From NCBI GenBank assembly GCA_010094025.1, contig ML991872.1:1-64000 (forward strand): 64,000 nt of DNA. Direction: 5' to 3'. The DNA is from Viridothelium virens (lineage: Eukaryota; Ascomycota; Dothideomycetes; Trypetheliales; Trypetheliaceae). The translations under genes and the position numbers were made by a program. Positions 46,827 to 59,675 of the stretch are shown here, in pieces. Position 1 is the first letter of the stretch. Every line of letters starts with the position of its first letter. The notes below the pieces were generated by a model. The model was not told the DNA's origin. It ran no database searches and worked only from the letters and a program-made list of their open reading frames with translations.

Positions 46827-48696
46827 AATCGAAATGAATAGGTCTTGTATCTAATATACGCATCATCTTGTGAGAGTCAAAATATACAGTCGGCGTCTAA
46901 TACAAGAAAACACAACTGACAGATGCATTCCAAAACTAATCGTGTTCTCGGAGTGGATTTGGAAAGAACGCCCGTGCCCTCGGGATGTATGGAAGAGCGG
47001 CGGGACCGCACATGATTGGCTCCCGTGAGAAAGAGCACGCCTTGCTTATCCTTTTGCAGGCCACGAAAGGGTGCAGGCATGTATCCCGGAACCTACGAGA
47101 CTTTGGAGTCCTTGTGGATGTATTTCAGATGAGTAATTAAAGAAGCTTCGTTACATTACCCTCCCTGTAGTACAAACAGCGCGCTCCCCAATTTTGGATG
47201 GAGTACTCTGTAGCAAATTCTGAAAACGAATGGGTATCAATTCATAAAAAGCTAGACAAAGATAATAACGAGTTTCATATTCATCTGAGGGTACCCTTTG
47301 GAGCAGACCGGCAGCCTCAATGGGCTCAGTACAAGCTTTGGGACGTGCTAACCATCAGGCGGTGACATTGCCAGACGAGACCCGAAGGATGCGACTTCAA
47401 AGAGCACTAGCCAAATTACTGGACGAGAGATGTCCTTTGGCACATCCATGCTGAGTAAAATTGGTGCGACATCTCCGATTCTTCGCGGGCACTGACGGAA
47501 AGGATCTCGCATAGTGGATACAGCGCTCGGAACGAGCACTTGAACTCCTCAGGAAAATGTACATCGAATTAAAGCTGCGGGATTTTGGTGGCCTCGTTGT
47601 TCAGAGATCCTCCGTTGAGTACACAAGTAGAGAGTATGACCGACGCTGAGGCGCTGAACCAGGTCACTGACGGGCGAAGCCAGTAGTCTTCCCATGTGGA
47701 ACAAGGGATACTGGCTAATGGAACCTCCGAGTGGCAAACTTGCGCCGAGAACCTGTAGACATTTTAGAGCATACTCGCGAAAGTTTCAGTGCCGTAGTTT
47801 TATCATACATAGGACGTCTGTTTCAAACGCAAGGAAGTCGGAGCGACCTCGTCCCCCTGACGCTAAAGTTGGATGAGATGACTAATCAACTATATCCTAG
47901 GTACTCAAGGTTACTCGGTCCAATATTATGGCAATTTCGTCATTTGTCACTCATTGGTCCATTCTTCGCAAAGCGATAGAGAAAGCCCATTAGTGCCTTA
48001 CCGACGTGTATACCCAGTCCAACATACTCCAATTTAGGTGATGCGAAAGCACGTCGCATACGATACACTATCGTATACCGAAAAAGGCATAGAATAAAAC
48101 CCCACAGCCATCTCCACCACAATAACAACTCCAATTTATCAATTCTTAATCTCACGAGCTTTATTTTACATACACCAATTGAAATTAAGAAACATAAAAG
48201 CCATCTACTTTTCTATCTATTTAAATTTCTTGCTACTCTAATATCCAGGGAGCTCGTTAGTGCAGTCGTTGCGTTGAGAATGGTTTAATTATTCATTATT
48301 CAATAGGCTTAAGCCCGAGACAGATTGACACTTCGGGGCTTGGAACTAAAGGCTGGGTGCCAAATATCGCTCCTCCTATCGTAACGGCCATTAGTCAGAC
48401 TATTGGAATCATGTCTTGTGGAACAAGGTAAAATGAGAGCCAGTCCAAACATCTTAGATTGATAATTTCATTTCTCATTAGGACTATCAACGAGTACCCC
48501 GCATCCCGTACGCAATTATACGTAGGGTCATGATCGTTTCTTTAAGTTCAAGGGAGAGACAATGGAGTGCTAGTCAGTAGACAACATAGGAACTTCACCA
48601 GTCTCTAAATATCCTCCATGAACGAATGTGCCACTCACAATTGACTCAGACTCATATGTGAAGACCATAGGACAATCATTAGCTCCACTTCAACCT
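46827..48696. other. Long intergenic region, partly AT-rich
   Basis: 1.9 kb with no supported gene. Sequence between about 48080 and 48260 is AT-rich. A short palindrome lies at 48058-48076. No transposon ends or coding remnants were recognised, though an old degraded element is possible. Confidence 0.5.
48058..48076. repeat. Short palindrome (8+3+8)
   Basis: ATACGATA and TATCGTAT are separated by CAC. This could be a protein-binding site or chance in AT-rich DNA. Confidence 0.6.
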
Positions 48697-50004
48697 TCAA
48701 CAAACAGTGGAAGGCAGGTCTGAGTCATTGATAACCCACTCTTGTGGAAGCAGCGTTGCTACTGACACATGCGGCCAGCCTAAGCCACTGAAGTTGAGAA
48801 CCACATTCTGGGAGTACTGGATTTGGGTCGTGAGGACATCGACTTTCGAAAGCTTCGTGACATTACGCTTCAAGTCGACCTTGAAACTGGGGCCTGCCAC
48901 ACCTGGAAGAATGCCAACGGGTGTGACAATTGGGGGCGGGTCGCCGAGTTTCCATGGCTGAATCTCAACTGTATATTTGACCGTCGAGATCCAGTATGTA
49001 CATGACATACTAATGGCTTCAGCGTTAGGCGACCTTTGACCGGCTATGGTGGTGCCCACAAGAAAGGCAACATTGGTTGTTCCGCCGCCAAGCGACCCTG
49101 TTTCGGGATCGAACTTTGTAGAAACCGTGAACGAGAGGTGTTTCGTAATATTCTTCCCTTCATTAGCTTTTTGGAGGACTGTACTGGGATTGTCAAGCAT
49201 CTGTTGAGTAATGGTCTTTGCACCGATAAAGCAGCTTAGATCCTGGGGCTTTCGGGCGCTCTGCGAATTTTCAATTTTTTGGCTATCAAAAGGGACTTCC
49301 TTATTAGGAAAGCGTATCTCGAATGGCGTGATAACTGCTTCTGGAAATTTTGGTGCGCCTGCGATTACTGACTGTGATGCCGGTTCCAGACATTGGGCAT
49401 TGATCGTGGTGCCATGCGGAATAGAAGCCATCCGCGACAACGTCGCACCGATCTTCGGATTTTGATCTACTGCTGGTGTGCGCATAAACAGTCCGTTTTC
49501 GAAGTGAATGCCGAGCGGTTTGGCATCAGCTTTGCCCATTGGAGTATTAGTAACGTCTTGAATAACTTGTGTATAAGATACGCCGTTGAGAAAGACATCC
49601 GGCTGTTGTCCGGAGCCACGGTTAGGCGTAGGCTCAGGGAATGGCAGGAACTGTAGCTCCTCTTTTGTGAGATTGAGTTCTAGAAGATTGTCACTCTCTG
49701 AGCCAGGGTCAGATGCCGTGCTCTGTGGCCTAAAGATCGTGTTAAATCCTGTTCCAACAAACTTTCCCTTAAATTTGTCGAGAATGGGCCCCAAAAATAC
49801 CGGAGAAGGCTGAGGATCCTGGGCAACTGCATATCCTTGAGGTATTTTGGGGACTTGGGACGTCTGAGGGTCCTTGGCTGGAGAAGCGCTCTGTTGAGTA
49901 ACATTAAGTCTTGCATCAACGGCTCGGATTGCGAAGTTTTCAGGGAGGCTTATGGTCCGGAGATTCTGGACTGCTGGCTGAGCAACGGCGATATCAGTCT
50001 CCAT
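48697..50004 (-). CDS. Conserved hypothetical protein, nitrobindin/lipocalin-like motifs
   Basis: Single exon, 435 aa. No signal peptide or helix is seen. Motifs that look conserved are FVGTGFNTIFRP, LLELNLTKEELQF, PNRGSGQQPDVFLNGVSYTQ, GIHFENGLFMRTPA and RMASIPHGTTINAQ. The order of W/G-type opening, EEL strand, IHFE and SIPHGT recalls heme-binding beta-barrel families, but I do not recognise a characterised member. The last ~140 residues (KHLSFTVSTKFDPETGSLGGG, AFLVGTTI) may be a second beta domain. The frame is intact. The neighbours give no hint of its role. Confidence 0.7.
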   Translation of the reverse strand: METDIAVAQPAVQNLRTISLPENFAIRAVDARLNVTQQSASPAKDPQTSQVPKIPQGYAVAQDPQPSPVFLGPILDKFKGKFVGTGFNTIFRPQSTASDPGSESDNLLELNLTKEELQFLPFPEPTPNRGSGQQPDVFLNGVSYTQVIQDVTNTPMGKADAKPLGIHFENGLFMRTPAVDQNPKIGATLSRMASIPHGTTINAQCLEPASQSVIAGAPKFPEAVITPFEIRFPNKEVPFDSQKIENSQSARKPQDLSCFIGAKTITQQMLDNPSTVLQKANEGKNITKHLSFTVSTKFDPETGSLGGGTTNVAFLVGTTIAGQRSPNAEAISMSCTYWISTVKYTVEIQPWKLGDPPPIVTPVGILPGVAGPSFKVDLKRNVTKLSKVDVLTTQIQYSQNVVLNFSGLGWPHVSVATLLPQEWVINDSDLPSTVC

Positions 50005-50959
50005 GATGTCAAGGGACTAAATTGATCTGCGTTGGGATGATTTATTCAGTGATAGAATGGTGAAGGAAAGGCAATCTTCGAGCAAGACTCGGGAAGTGAT
50101 CAATATAAAGTATTGTAGCATCGTAGCCATGGCCACTGTTCAACAGAGTCGCTTACGGACGCAAGAATTTGAGCTGAGCCAGAATGTAGATCCACAAACA
50201 TACCTCATGCTATCTGCAAGTTCTAGACAAGTTGGATGGACATCTCGATCTCTAATTATCACTGCTTTGCATTAGCTCGATTCTCGGCTCGCTTCATTTA
50301 CGAAACACCGGTCTAGACCTTCATCGTACATTGAAACTCGATATCCTGACGAATTGCAAACATATCTGTGGTTTTTTGATGTGACCAGATTCAAGCCGTG
50401 GCTCAGGCATTATCCAAAGGACGCTGCACGATGCCGGGCGATTCGGTTCGCATACGTAGATGGCTCAGTAAGGCTGGCTGATAGACCTCGAACATCAAGC
50501 TTGAGACGTAAAGATCAGCATCAAGGAGATAGCAACACGGCTCAGGACAGCTCACTCATTGCTCCGGTCTTCAGAGATATCATTCGGATTTGCAAGCCAA
50601 ACATAAAGCCATTCGGATTGATCCGCGCTTGCATAGCACCTAACAGGTAGAAAAATAATCAGCCAATAATCTACAACTTTGGAATCTAGGAAATCGAGAA
50701 GCTCTTAATTGGATTATAGTTATTAGATCCTATTTGCGGAGCTGCGAGGCGTCAACATGTTGAGCACGTCTATCTAAGATCCTAAGATCCCAAGAGGTGG
50801 AACTGCGGTCCAGCTTCTATGGCAAAGGGAGCACTGTCAAGCCATCATCCAATCAGTCCTTTTAAACAGCATCAGGATATCAGAGAAACAAGGTCCCGAC
50901 TTCAAATCCACAGAACGCCAATATGCTTGATGCAGCAAGATCTGGCAAACTCAAATCAA
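50005..50959. other. Intergenic region
   Basis: 955 bases without a supported gene. It contains the promoter of the gene ending at 48697 and the 3' flank of RRN3. Confidence 0.45.
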
Positions 50960-53128
50960 TCACGTACTTTCCCTATCCGTCTCCGTTCTGGCATCTATAC
51001 CCATGCCTCCTCCCACCCCTTCCTGCTCACCTTGTACGCTCGAGTCCACATCATCACCAGCCGTAGCGGCCAAGACCATCTCATCACCTGTATCTTCTCT
51101 TTCGACTTCTTCCTGATCGTCTTCCTCATCATCCTCTTCGTCTCTCGCCCCCGCCACCTTATCTTCCCACAACTCCACATCCACCCACTCCACATAATCC
51201 CCTTCTAACCACCTCCGACTTTTGGGCAACAGATACGGATCAAACGGAAAATATGCCTCCAATTGACTCTTCGCCTCCCCCACTCCACTATTCACCGCCG
51301 TACCCGCGCCCAGCCTCCCCCCACCATCCGCGCCAGCCAAACCCGCGCCCAACCCACCACCCTGATGCAGCCTTATCTTCTTATTATTCTCGAGCAGCGG
51401 ATAGACATACAGAAAGCGGGTGGCACGCCCGACATGCGCGAACTGTTTCACGATGCCCGAATTGCACACCTTGAGCGGGTTGAGCGGGCCATAGACATGC
51501 TCCGCCATACGCGGTTGACAGCGATGCGCCCAACGCAGATCATCCGCATGCGTCTCCAGCAGCTCGCTGAGGTCTGAAGCACGCGGCTCCCCATCGGCGG
51601 CGGCGCCGGCGGCATCCACGCCCTCAGGCATCAGCTCCTCGGTGTTCGCCACGAGCGCCCTCCACCGGAAGCAGAAGATGTACAGCAGCGCCTGCACGCA
51701 CGCATAGTACAGGCCGTAGCGCGTCTTGTCGGGTCGGATGCCGCCGACGACGTGGGCGGCGTTGCGGAAGTGCAGGTCGCGCATCTCGTCGCATTGGGTG
51801 AGGAGGAGGTCGAAGACGGAGACGACGTGCTGCGCGTCGACGCGTCGGCCCCGGGCGACGAAGCTGGCGAGGTAGTCGACGGCGGAGGTGCGCGCGAGGG
51901 CGGTGCGGTTGCGGTCGCGGGTGAGGGAGGCGCAGGCGCCTTCGAACCAGTCCATGAAATGGGAGGAGCGTTGGGCGAAGTGGAAGACGAGGAATTGGGT
52001 GTGGCGGCTGCGGTGCTTGGGGAGGATGGCGAAGTCGAAGAGAGAGAGGAGGTTCTCCATGGCGTCCCAGGCATCCGGGCTGGGGGCTAGGTTGTCGGCG
52101 TCGTCGAATTTGATTTGGGTGTCGTAGTAGGTGAAGAGCATGTCCATGATACAGTCGATCTTAGCGACTGAGCTGCGGAGGGTTTTATATCGCTCTTCAT
52201 CTTCAGTGAGGCTGATAGTCGACATGTCATCGTCATCGCTGTCGTTGCTTTCGTCTTCCTCTTCGGGGTCTTCATCGAGGATACCGCTTTCCTCAATATC
52301 ATCGTCAACACGGTCCATCTCTACTTGTACTTCCACATCCATCTTGACAAGCCGATCCACAATGGCCGTGAGAATTTCAGATCTTAGTTCTGGAGCATAT
52401 TCCGTCATCTTTATTACTTGCTGGGCAAAATTGATATGTGTCTTCTTCGAATCTTCCGAGGCAGGATATATCCTTGCAAGCATGCCCGACAGTATACTAC
52501 TTGCACTCGGAAGCACTGAGAGCAGATATCTCAGTGTAGCATGCAAGCGTGCATTCATCTGGGCTTTGGAGATTGGAGGGTTATTCGGTAGCTGTCCTGC
52601 TGCACCCGGTACACCTTTGAAATTTCCGATGATCATCTTAAACACGCTTCCCGTATACCCGCCATGAGCGCTTAGCAGGAGTGCTAGAAATTGCTGAAAT
52701 AATCCTACAAATGTTTCATCTCTTCCCAGCCACTGTGTATCCGTGACTGCATGCACTAATTTGAAACTTTCTCTGCCCAAGCTACCCACGTGGAGTACTA
52801 ACGCTTGCAGGTATTTGCTAAGTTTATTCGTGCTGGGAGCGTCTTCTTGAGTAGCCTGAGCGTTGAATAGCTCAATGATCTGATTGTAGTTTGTGCGGTC
52901 GTTTTCGTTACCGCGAGTGAGGTGAGCGTCGAGAGCGCGTTTCACTTCTTCGCGAATGTACTCGAGTGGCTTGCTATCATCCTGATCGTCAAGGATCTGT
53001 ACATCAATATTCTCATTGAACGTGACTCGAAGTCTTTTGCTTGCTTCTTGTTCTTGTGCATCACCAATGCTGGAATCGTCAAGGCTACGTTTGAGACTAG
53101 GTGATGGAGAGGGTCCAAGGGTGGTCAT
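50960..53128 (-). CDS. RRN3: RNA polymerase I-specific transcription initiation factor Rrn3 (TIF-IA)
   Basis: Single exon. I use the ATG at 53128 (MTTLGPSPSPSLKR), 722 aa, rather than the longer frame to 53281, because homologs begin at such a short Ser-rich tail. The HEAT-repeat body is recognisable: YLQALVLHVGSLGRES, then FKMIIGNFKG, RYLLSVLPSASSILSGML, and LFDFAILPKHRSRHTQFLVFHFAQ. The C-terminal half has PEGVDAAGAAADG and the conserved ENNKKIRL and YFPFDPYLLPKSRRWLEGDYVEW. Acidic tracts occur near the middle (DEDPEEEDESNDSDDDD) and the C-terminus. Rrn3 binds Pol I and the core factor at rDNA promoters and is a growth-control target. The region 51600-52100 has very high GC at third positions. 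Confidence 0.94.
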   Translation of the reverse strand: MTTLGPSPSPSLKRSLDDSSIGDAQEQEASKRLRVTFNENIDVQILDDQDDSKPLEYIREEVKRALDAHLTRGNENDRTNYNQIIELFNAQATQEDAPSTNKLSKYLQALVLHVGSLGRESFKLVHAVTDTQWLGRDETFVGLFQQFLALLLSAHGGYTGSVFKMIIGNFKGVPGAAGQLPNNPPISKAQMNARLHATLRYLLSVLPSASSILSGMLARIYPASEDSKKTHINFAQQVIKMTEYAPELRSEILTAIVDRLVKMDVEVQVEMDRVDDDIEESGILDEDPEEEDESNDSDDDDMSTISLTEDEERYKTLRSSVAKIDCIMDMLFTYYDTQIKFDDADNLAPSPDAWDAMENLLSLFDFAILPKHRSRHTQFLVFHFAQRSSHFMDWFEGACASLTRDRNRTALARTSAVDYLASFVARGRRVDAQHVVSVFDLLLTQCDEMRDLHFRNAAHVVGGIRPDKTRYGLYYACVQALLYIFCFRWRALVANTEELMPEGVDAAGAAADGEPRASDLSELLETHADDLRWAHRCQPRMAEHVYGPLNPLKVCNSGIVKQFAHVGRATRFLYVYPLLENNKKIRLHQGGGLGAGLAGADGGGRLGAGTAVNSGVGEAKSQLEAYFPFDPYLLPKSRRWLEGDYVEWVDVELWEDKVAGARDEEDDEEDDQEEVEREDTGDEMVLAATAGDDVDSSVQGEQEGVGGGMGIDARTETDREST

Positions 53129-53659
53129 GATGCAGATGGTAACTCGTATGCAGGCATGGAATTGAGAGCCCGCTTGTCGAAGTGGATATGTGGAAAATTC
53201 GTGTGCGTAGATGTGGGTCCGGAGTCGTGGTGGTCGTGTGCGCGAGTGACGAAGGTGAAAAGATCCTTGTACGCTCCACACCGCAAAGTGGGACCCAAGT
53301 CACGTGATTCTATATCTCGCCGTCGCCTCTAGATGCCCATGACGCGGTGCCAGCAACCGTCCATTGACAGAGGCTAATTTAAGACTGAGCCATTGGGAAA
53401 AATCAATACGAAGATAGGTATGCACCTGACAGCCGATTTCCGGTTCAGTACTAATGAATTGTGGGGAGATACAATATTTCATGTACAATGCTATGCTCTA
53501 CTTGTTTGTACCTTAAAGCCAGTACAATGCTCCAAACCAGAAAATCGCCATGCAAGTAAAGCAAAATGTCGAAGAAAATATGCAAGCGCTCACGATATGC
53601 ATCCATCACCAGCCTGATCGATATCGCTCTAAGTCATAACACACTATGCCCATGGCGGT
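53129..53659. other. Intergenic region between RRN3 and the CAF120-like gene
   Basis: 531 bases holding the RRN3 promoter and the 3' end of the next gene. No further gene is seen. Confidence 0.45.
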
Positions 53660-56600
53660 TCAGCGTCTTCCACCCTGCTGCTGCTGCTGAAAATAGCCAT
53701 AACCATACTGCCCAGGGCCCGGCGTCCCCTGGCCTGGTGTCATCTGCCCCGGCGTCTGTGCTGGCCATGCTCCTGGCATCTGCTGCTGGGGCGTTCCGGG
53801 TGTCTGACCTCCATACCAAGACGCTCTCTGCCTGCCCATCATCTGCTGCTGCTGCTGCTGCTGCTGATACTGGAGCTGCTGCATCTGTGCCATCTGTGCC
53901 TGCTGTGCCTGTTGCCACTGTAACTGAGCCGCCTGGGCCGCCTGTGCCGCCTGCAATGATGCCGCTTGCTGCCGTGCTCTCTCCTGTTCCATCAGCCGTT
54001 GCTGCTCCATCATGACCTTCTGCTGCTCGACCTGGCGCTGATGCTCCACGAGACGTTGCTGTTCGAGCGCTTGCTGTCTTTGAATCTGCTGCTGTCGACG
54101 CTCCTCGCGTTGCTGGTTGACGAGATTCGCTTGCACGGCGTTTTGGATTGCAGCACTGCTCATGCCGGCTTTGGCGCGCTGACGGTCTTGTTCGCGCTGT
54201 GCGATTGCACCGACGAGGCCATTGCCCTCGTTGGGCGACGGCTGGCGAGCATTCTGGGCGAGATTGATGAGAGGTGAGCCAGAGGCACGTGCAACGTATT
54301 CCTGCTCTCTGGCCGAAAGATGACCTGCGGGGTCAGTGTCGCTTCGGTTCAAGAGCATGCCTGAACCACGTGAACTGGGCCGTTGGAGAAGCTCTCTGGA
54401 GCCACGCCTGTTCAGCATGTCCTGCCGTGACCCCGGCCTTGATGAACTGAGTTCATTTCTTGATCCTGGGCGTGCGGGCAAGTCGATTCGACTTGAACTA
54501 CGGTTTTGAGTCCAGTCTCCAGATACATTCCGACTTCCCGGTGGTGTTGGTGTATGACTGCCTTGTCGTTGGTGATGAGAATAGACAGGGACGGCAGCCA
54601 TGGAGGCACGATATTGCACCCATTGCTCTGGCGTGAGAGATTGACGCTTAGATTGAATGTCCTCAGCTAGAGGCTGGGCCGGTTGCCAAAACACACTGTT
54701 TCGATTATCCGGAGACTCGGCGTCGTCTAGTGGTGAGCGCGACCCGGAGCGAATGTGCGGAGAGGGAGTTGTTCGGCCGCCAAAGTAAGATGACCTTTTG
54801 TCGTCCTGAGGCGTGTCACGAAGGGGCGCAGGGCTGCCTGCACTAAGCCGATCAGTTGACTTGTTCCGAGTATGACCGCTTGGGCTCATTGTGCCACTTG
54901 TGCCAGGGCGTCCATCAGGCGCGAGTGCGTAAGTTGGCCCAAAGTCGATGTTTGGGATGTCCGTGGTTGGCTTGATTTTTTGGTTAGGTTTATATGTAAC
55001 ATCTCCGATATTCACATTGGTTGGATGATCCTCAATGTTGCCCACGGTCTTCATGGTACCCATTCTAGGTTTGTCAACGGGTCGTGCTGGTGGCAGCTCT
55101 TCCTCTATTGTACTTGCATAATCTGGCGTAGTGTTAGAATTATCCGAGTAGATACTCTCGCTCGTTGTTGTATGCTTGGTTCCTTGACGTTGGAGCCCAG
55201 GATCTAAGGCCTGCCCGACTATGGAGTCCAGAGCACTCTCATCAATAACGTGATTGCGGAGGCTGCCCAGACTTGAAGTCATCGATTCAGACCGAGCAGA
55301 CTCAATCTGACTCGAGTCTGGTTGCTGGGGATCGCCAGGTCTAGAAAGGTTTTCCTTCGAACTCACGGGGCTGCTGCCAATGGGTTTTCGGGTAATGCTG
55401 TGCTTGGGCTTCAAAGAACTCTGCCCCAGCCGGTCAGCTATTGAGGTTGGAATACTCATGTTATCTAGGGGTGCCGTACGCTCTTCTTGCTGCGATGGGA
55501 CTGACTGACCATGCGTGGGTACTGGCGGACCAGCTGGGACACCGACAGGACCATGAGGGAACTGATTGTCATCCACATAGGGCGAAGCGGGAATAGTAGG
55601 AAGACCCTTAGGCGCACCGAATCCCGCCTGATTCCGACTTTGCATGATTTTTGGATGGTTTAGTCCGTCAGCTGGCATCCCTGCGGGGTTCATATAATCG
55701 CGTTGTAAAGGTCCAATCTGCGGCTGAGTTTGCCGCAAGCCCGTTGGCTTATTTTCAGCGGATCTACTCCTCGGATTTGGTCCAGCCATCACAGAGGCTT
55801 GTTGGTTAGCGTCTCGCATCTGAGCAAGAGTTGCTTCATCAATATCGGAGTGTGCCCTTTGAAGATCCGCTGGATGATATAACTTCGTCTGCGGTCTGCC
55901 CCTTGCGTTGTGCGCCATGGCTGGAGGTGCAGCAACAGGACCAGGAGGCGGAGAAGTTGGTTGTAGGTGCATGGCACTCATTTCGGCAGCAAGTTGCTGC
56001 TGGTTCATCGTTCCCTCTCGTTCAGGGCTGTCTCCGCTATGCGGCACACCATTCAAGCCCACAGCAAACATTCCAGCTCTCTCGGGGGAACCCTCAGTAG
56101 AAACGGCGTGAGTAGGGGGCACAGGTGGCCTTGCGCTTGCACTTTCCTCGTGAGACAGTCGTGACGGTGTTTCTGATTGATATTTGCGGTAGCCTTGCGC
56201 TTCAGAAACCGATCGCTGATGACTAGGTGGTTGGAATCCTCCAACTGGTGGCGCCGAATCAACACGCTGAGGGGCAATTATGGGCGAAGCAGAATCACCC
56301 GGGCGAGTAGGAGAGCCGCGACGGGGTGACGAGGGAGTTGATGAAGTTTCGTCAAATCGGACACCACCGTTTCGACTGAGAGATCCTCCTGCCCTGCTTT
56401 CGGTAGCCCGGCGCCCACCAGCTCTGCTGACTGATCTACTACCGTCTGCGACACCGTTTGTCATGCGATGAGATGTTAAACTCTTCATCTGCTTTCTCCA
56501 TTCTCGCTCACTCCAACTTGAACTTCCTTTTTCGTGTATCAGGCCTGCAACATCGAGGATGTCCAGATAACCATATCTTCTCGACGACGGCAAGGCAAAC

Positions 56601-57970
56601 ATCAGACTCCGGGTATCGCGAACATCGGCGACGAGACGACTTGGACGTCCATAGAGACCAAATGTGTCAAAAACTGGGAACAACCATCGCAACATAATTT
56701 CGAAGCCACTGACAGCGGGATGAACTTCAGGCATGACAAAGATGAAGCCTTCTGTGGTGGTATCCTGCGGTCCGTGTGCGGTGATCAAACCTTCGAGTTT
56801 GATTAATGTCGACTGGTCAATCAGCGGTTTAGATTGGGGGTAAATTGAATAGCAAGAAAATGCGTCTGTGATTGTCACGATTGGTTGCGTCTTTTTGGTG
56901 ATCTTTTTCGTCTCGTAGAATTTCACATCACCTTTCAAGATAGGTGTTGAGCGGTCATAGATTGGGCGCTTCTTTAGACTTTTCTGTAATTTCTGATATT
57001 CCTTTTCGTTTGGTGGCGATATGACACACCAACAACGTTTCCACGGGGTACCCGCACCGAAACGTACGCGAACCCAGTCCTCGGTAATAAATCGTGACCT
57101 CTCCATAATTTGTCGAATGTTATTCAGCATCTTGCCCTTTCCAGCAATCAGAGATCCAGTGTACGCCTCTTGGAGAGTGGCGTGCTCAAACATGGCTAAT
57201 CGGATGCCGGCGGTCCACTGTGTGAGAGAGCTGAGGGAGTTGAAATGGAGCAGGTAACGATTGTTGGCAGCCGTGGATACGCTGAGGACGTTTTGCAATG
57301 AGCCCCCACTTTGACCATTCATAGGCAATGATTCAATCTGAGGAATAGGTATTAGTGCATGATGGCGCTCGATTATCCACTAACGTGGGAACGAACCATC
57401 TTGATTGAGGCATCACTTAGATTGATGAACATTGGCACGACTTCACCATCTTCGCCAGCTGCGTCCAGCGCCGCGGCATCCCAAAGTGATAGCACTGTTC
57501 CTACCAGCTGTGCAAAGCATTCAACCCAGTTTCGATCCGGACTCGGTCTGCCTCCTGTCTCCTTTGTCAGTGGCTGACTACTTCTCCGATACTTACTCAA
57601 AGTACTCACGAGAGTCAAGATCATGGAGTTTCAGGAAATATCCCTCTTGATATAATTTATTCGCATGGCTGTTCAGGAATGTGAAGATGGGTTGCAGTTC
57701 CGCTGGCGTATCTTCATCCACTCCCATGATGGGTGGTTGATACGTCATGAGCATCGACACCGGCCGCGACGCCGGACGAGGAGCTTCGGAGCGAGCACGA
57801 GGCCGCGGGGTTGGCGAAGGAGAGGACAAGTCGATGAGGTTTGCAGTGGATGCGGTGGGAGTAATAGTGGCAGTATTGACCGATCCTTTCTTTTCGTGCT
57901 GTGCTGTTGTAGGAGACGAAGGCGAGGAAGTGGTAGGTGATCGAGGTGCGCCGTAGCCCCATTGGCTCAT
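53660..57970 (-). CDS. CAF120: PH-domain protein, Caf120-like (CCR4-NOT associated)
   Basis: Three exons (57970-57610, 57554-57397, 57337-53660) with introns of 55 and 59 bases give about 1398 aa. The start is MSQWGYGAPRSP. The conserved N-terminal third has a PH domain split by both introns: YQEGYFLKLHDLDS joins RGRPSPDRNWVECFAQLVG, then FINLSDASIKM joins IESLPMNG. WTAGIRLAMFEHATLQEAYTG and DWVRVRFGAGTPWKRCWCVI follow, as in the fungal Caf120/Skg3 family. The remaining ~950 residues are disordered, rich in Ser, Pro and Gln. A Gln-rich coiled tract (QREERRQQQIQRQQ) and a polyglutamine run encoded at 53843-53866 lie near the end. Known relatives act in CCR4-NOT-linked mRNA regulation and bud-site or cortex functions. 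Confidence 0.88.
53843..53866 (-). repeat. CAG/CTG microsatellite encoding polyglutamine
   Basis: Eight CTG units on the plus strand, read as CAG (Gln) in the CAF120-like gene. Length polymorphism is likely. Confidence 0.9.
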
Positions 57971-59675
57971 GAATGAGAGGACTGCGCGAAGCAAGGAAGG
58001 TCAGCTCGTCAGCTCGCGCGGACCCAATAACAACACGAAAAACAAATTTTCGCAGTCACTTACCCCGGGGACGCGGCATCCTGTCGGGAGCTCAGTCCAG
58101 GTCAAGTTGGATTTTTAAAATTGTGTTGCAAACGGGGCCGGGCTTGAACACCTTCTGGAAAGTGACTTGCAGTAAATTATAGCCGGCCGTATGCGGATTC
58201 GCCGGTGTCGTGGGACCAGAGCACGAGATATAAGGTGTGAAAAAGCCCTGAGAGGTGTGTCGAGAGTGTGACTAACGGCAGAGAACGAGTGTCACGACAG
58301 ACACAGTCATGAAAAGTGATTCCACGGGCAGGAAAGCTTGGGTTGAGGAAGTTTCGAGGTAGTTTTAATGGTGTGGAGTGGATGATTTCCGGTAATGACG
58401 ACGCCGCAAGCCCCTGCCTTGCCGTGATCGTCAAAAGATGGGCCCGTTAACCGTCAGAACCTTGCAATGATGGATCGGAGTTTCGGCCTTGATGGTTACG
58501 ACGAGAGAGTCACAGCAAGTGCGGACAGAGTGGTGATGCTGGCAGTCTTGTATTCTACGCTTATGTTTCGTTACTTCGAACCAGGCATGTCTCAGGAAAC
58601 AGCATCCGTCAGCGGCTGTTCGCGGTTACAAACAGGAAAAGAAGCTGACGACACGCATGGCCACTAAGGCAGGCAAGTCTGCCGCGAGTTATGGCGTGCC
58701 GCCAGCATCGAGTGGCTGCCGAGAGCCGCAATATTTCGGACGATGCCAAATGGGTAATGCTCTTCGCAAAACAGCCAAGTTCAGCACCACACTGCGTCAG
58801 TGACTTCCTAAGTCAGGAGCGCCATCGTACGTGGATTCAATAGTGACTCAGGGGATCATATGTGACCATGTTCGAGGCTGCAATTCACAGCACAATGGCC
58901 TCTGAATAACGCGGCGGAAAACGACAATACCTACATTCTGAGATCTCTGTACGGAATACACATGATCAAAGCATACGGGCTCGGAAGGCTTCGGGAGAGT
59001 GTGGAGTGAGGCTTCTCCAATATCGCCAAGATGCCGGCGTATCATGCGACGCTTCGTCTACACCGCAGGCCTTTTCACCTTCTGAAAATCCTCTCTGCTC
59101 GTCGTTGCCCGTTGGAGCTCTCGTTTTGCTGACCTTGAATCGGTGTGCTTAAATAAGAGGTGGAGACACCAGGAGCTACACCAGCTGGTCAATCGTACCC
59201 AAATGTCCGATCTGCAGCCATAGTGCGCTAGTTTTTATTAGGCTAAGCTACCGAGGAGCCGAGTAACTAGGTAGAAAATGGTAACCCCAGTCTTGTTATC
59301 CTCGTCGCGGAGTCAAGTGCGCCGAAAATGCCGGGCTTCCTTCGACGTCAACGCCCCAAGAGACACGGACTTCACGCGTCGAGAGGTAGGAGGCACAGTG
59401 GCAGCTGTTGCGTGTCCCTAACCATCACGTTCGCGCAGTCATCCATGTTGAATGTGATTCTAGGGTCGCTGTCACCCCGTACGCGCTGCCAAAAGGCCTG
59501 AGTCGTCTCTTAACGCGCGCGCTAAATCTTCTCGGCGAGCCCATTTAGGCACCATCTCATGTGAAAACTTTACTCAGGTTTTCGCCTCGAGATCAGAGAA
59601 GAGGCACTTCGTCATCTGCCCATCTCCTTCGACTCCTTTCGTGATTTCTTTCCTAAACCACTGCATCAATCAGTC
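57971..59675. other. Long divergent intergenic region CAF120-like / BAH-PHD gene
   Basis: 1.7 kb between divergent starts. No ORF above 85 codons and no recognisable element. It must hold both promoters. Confidence 0.5.
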
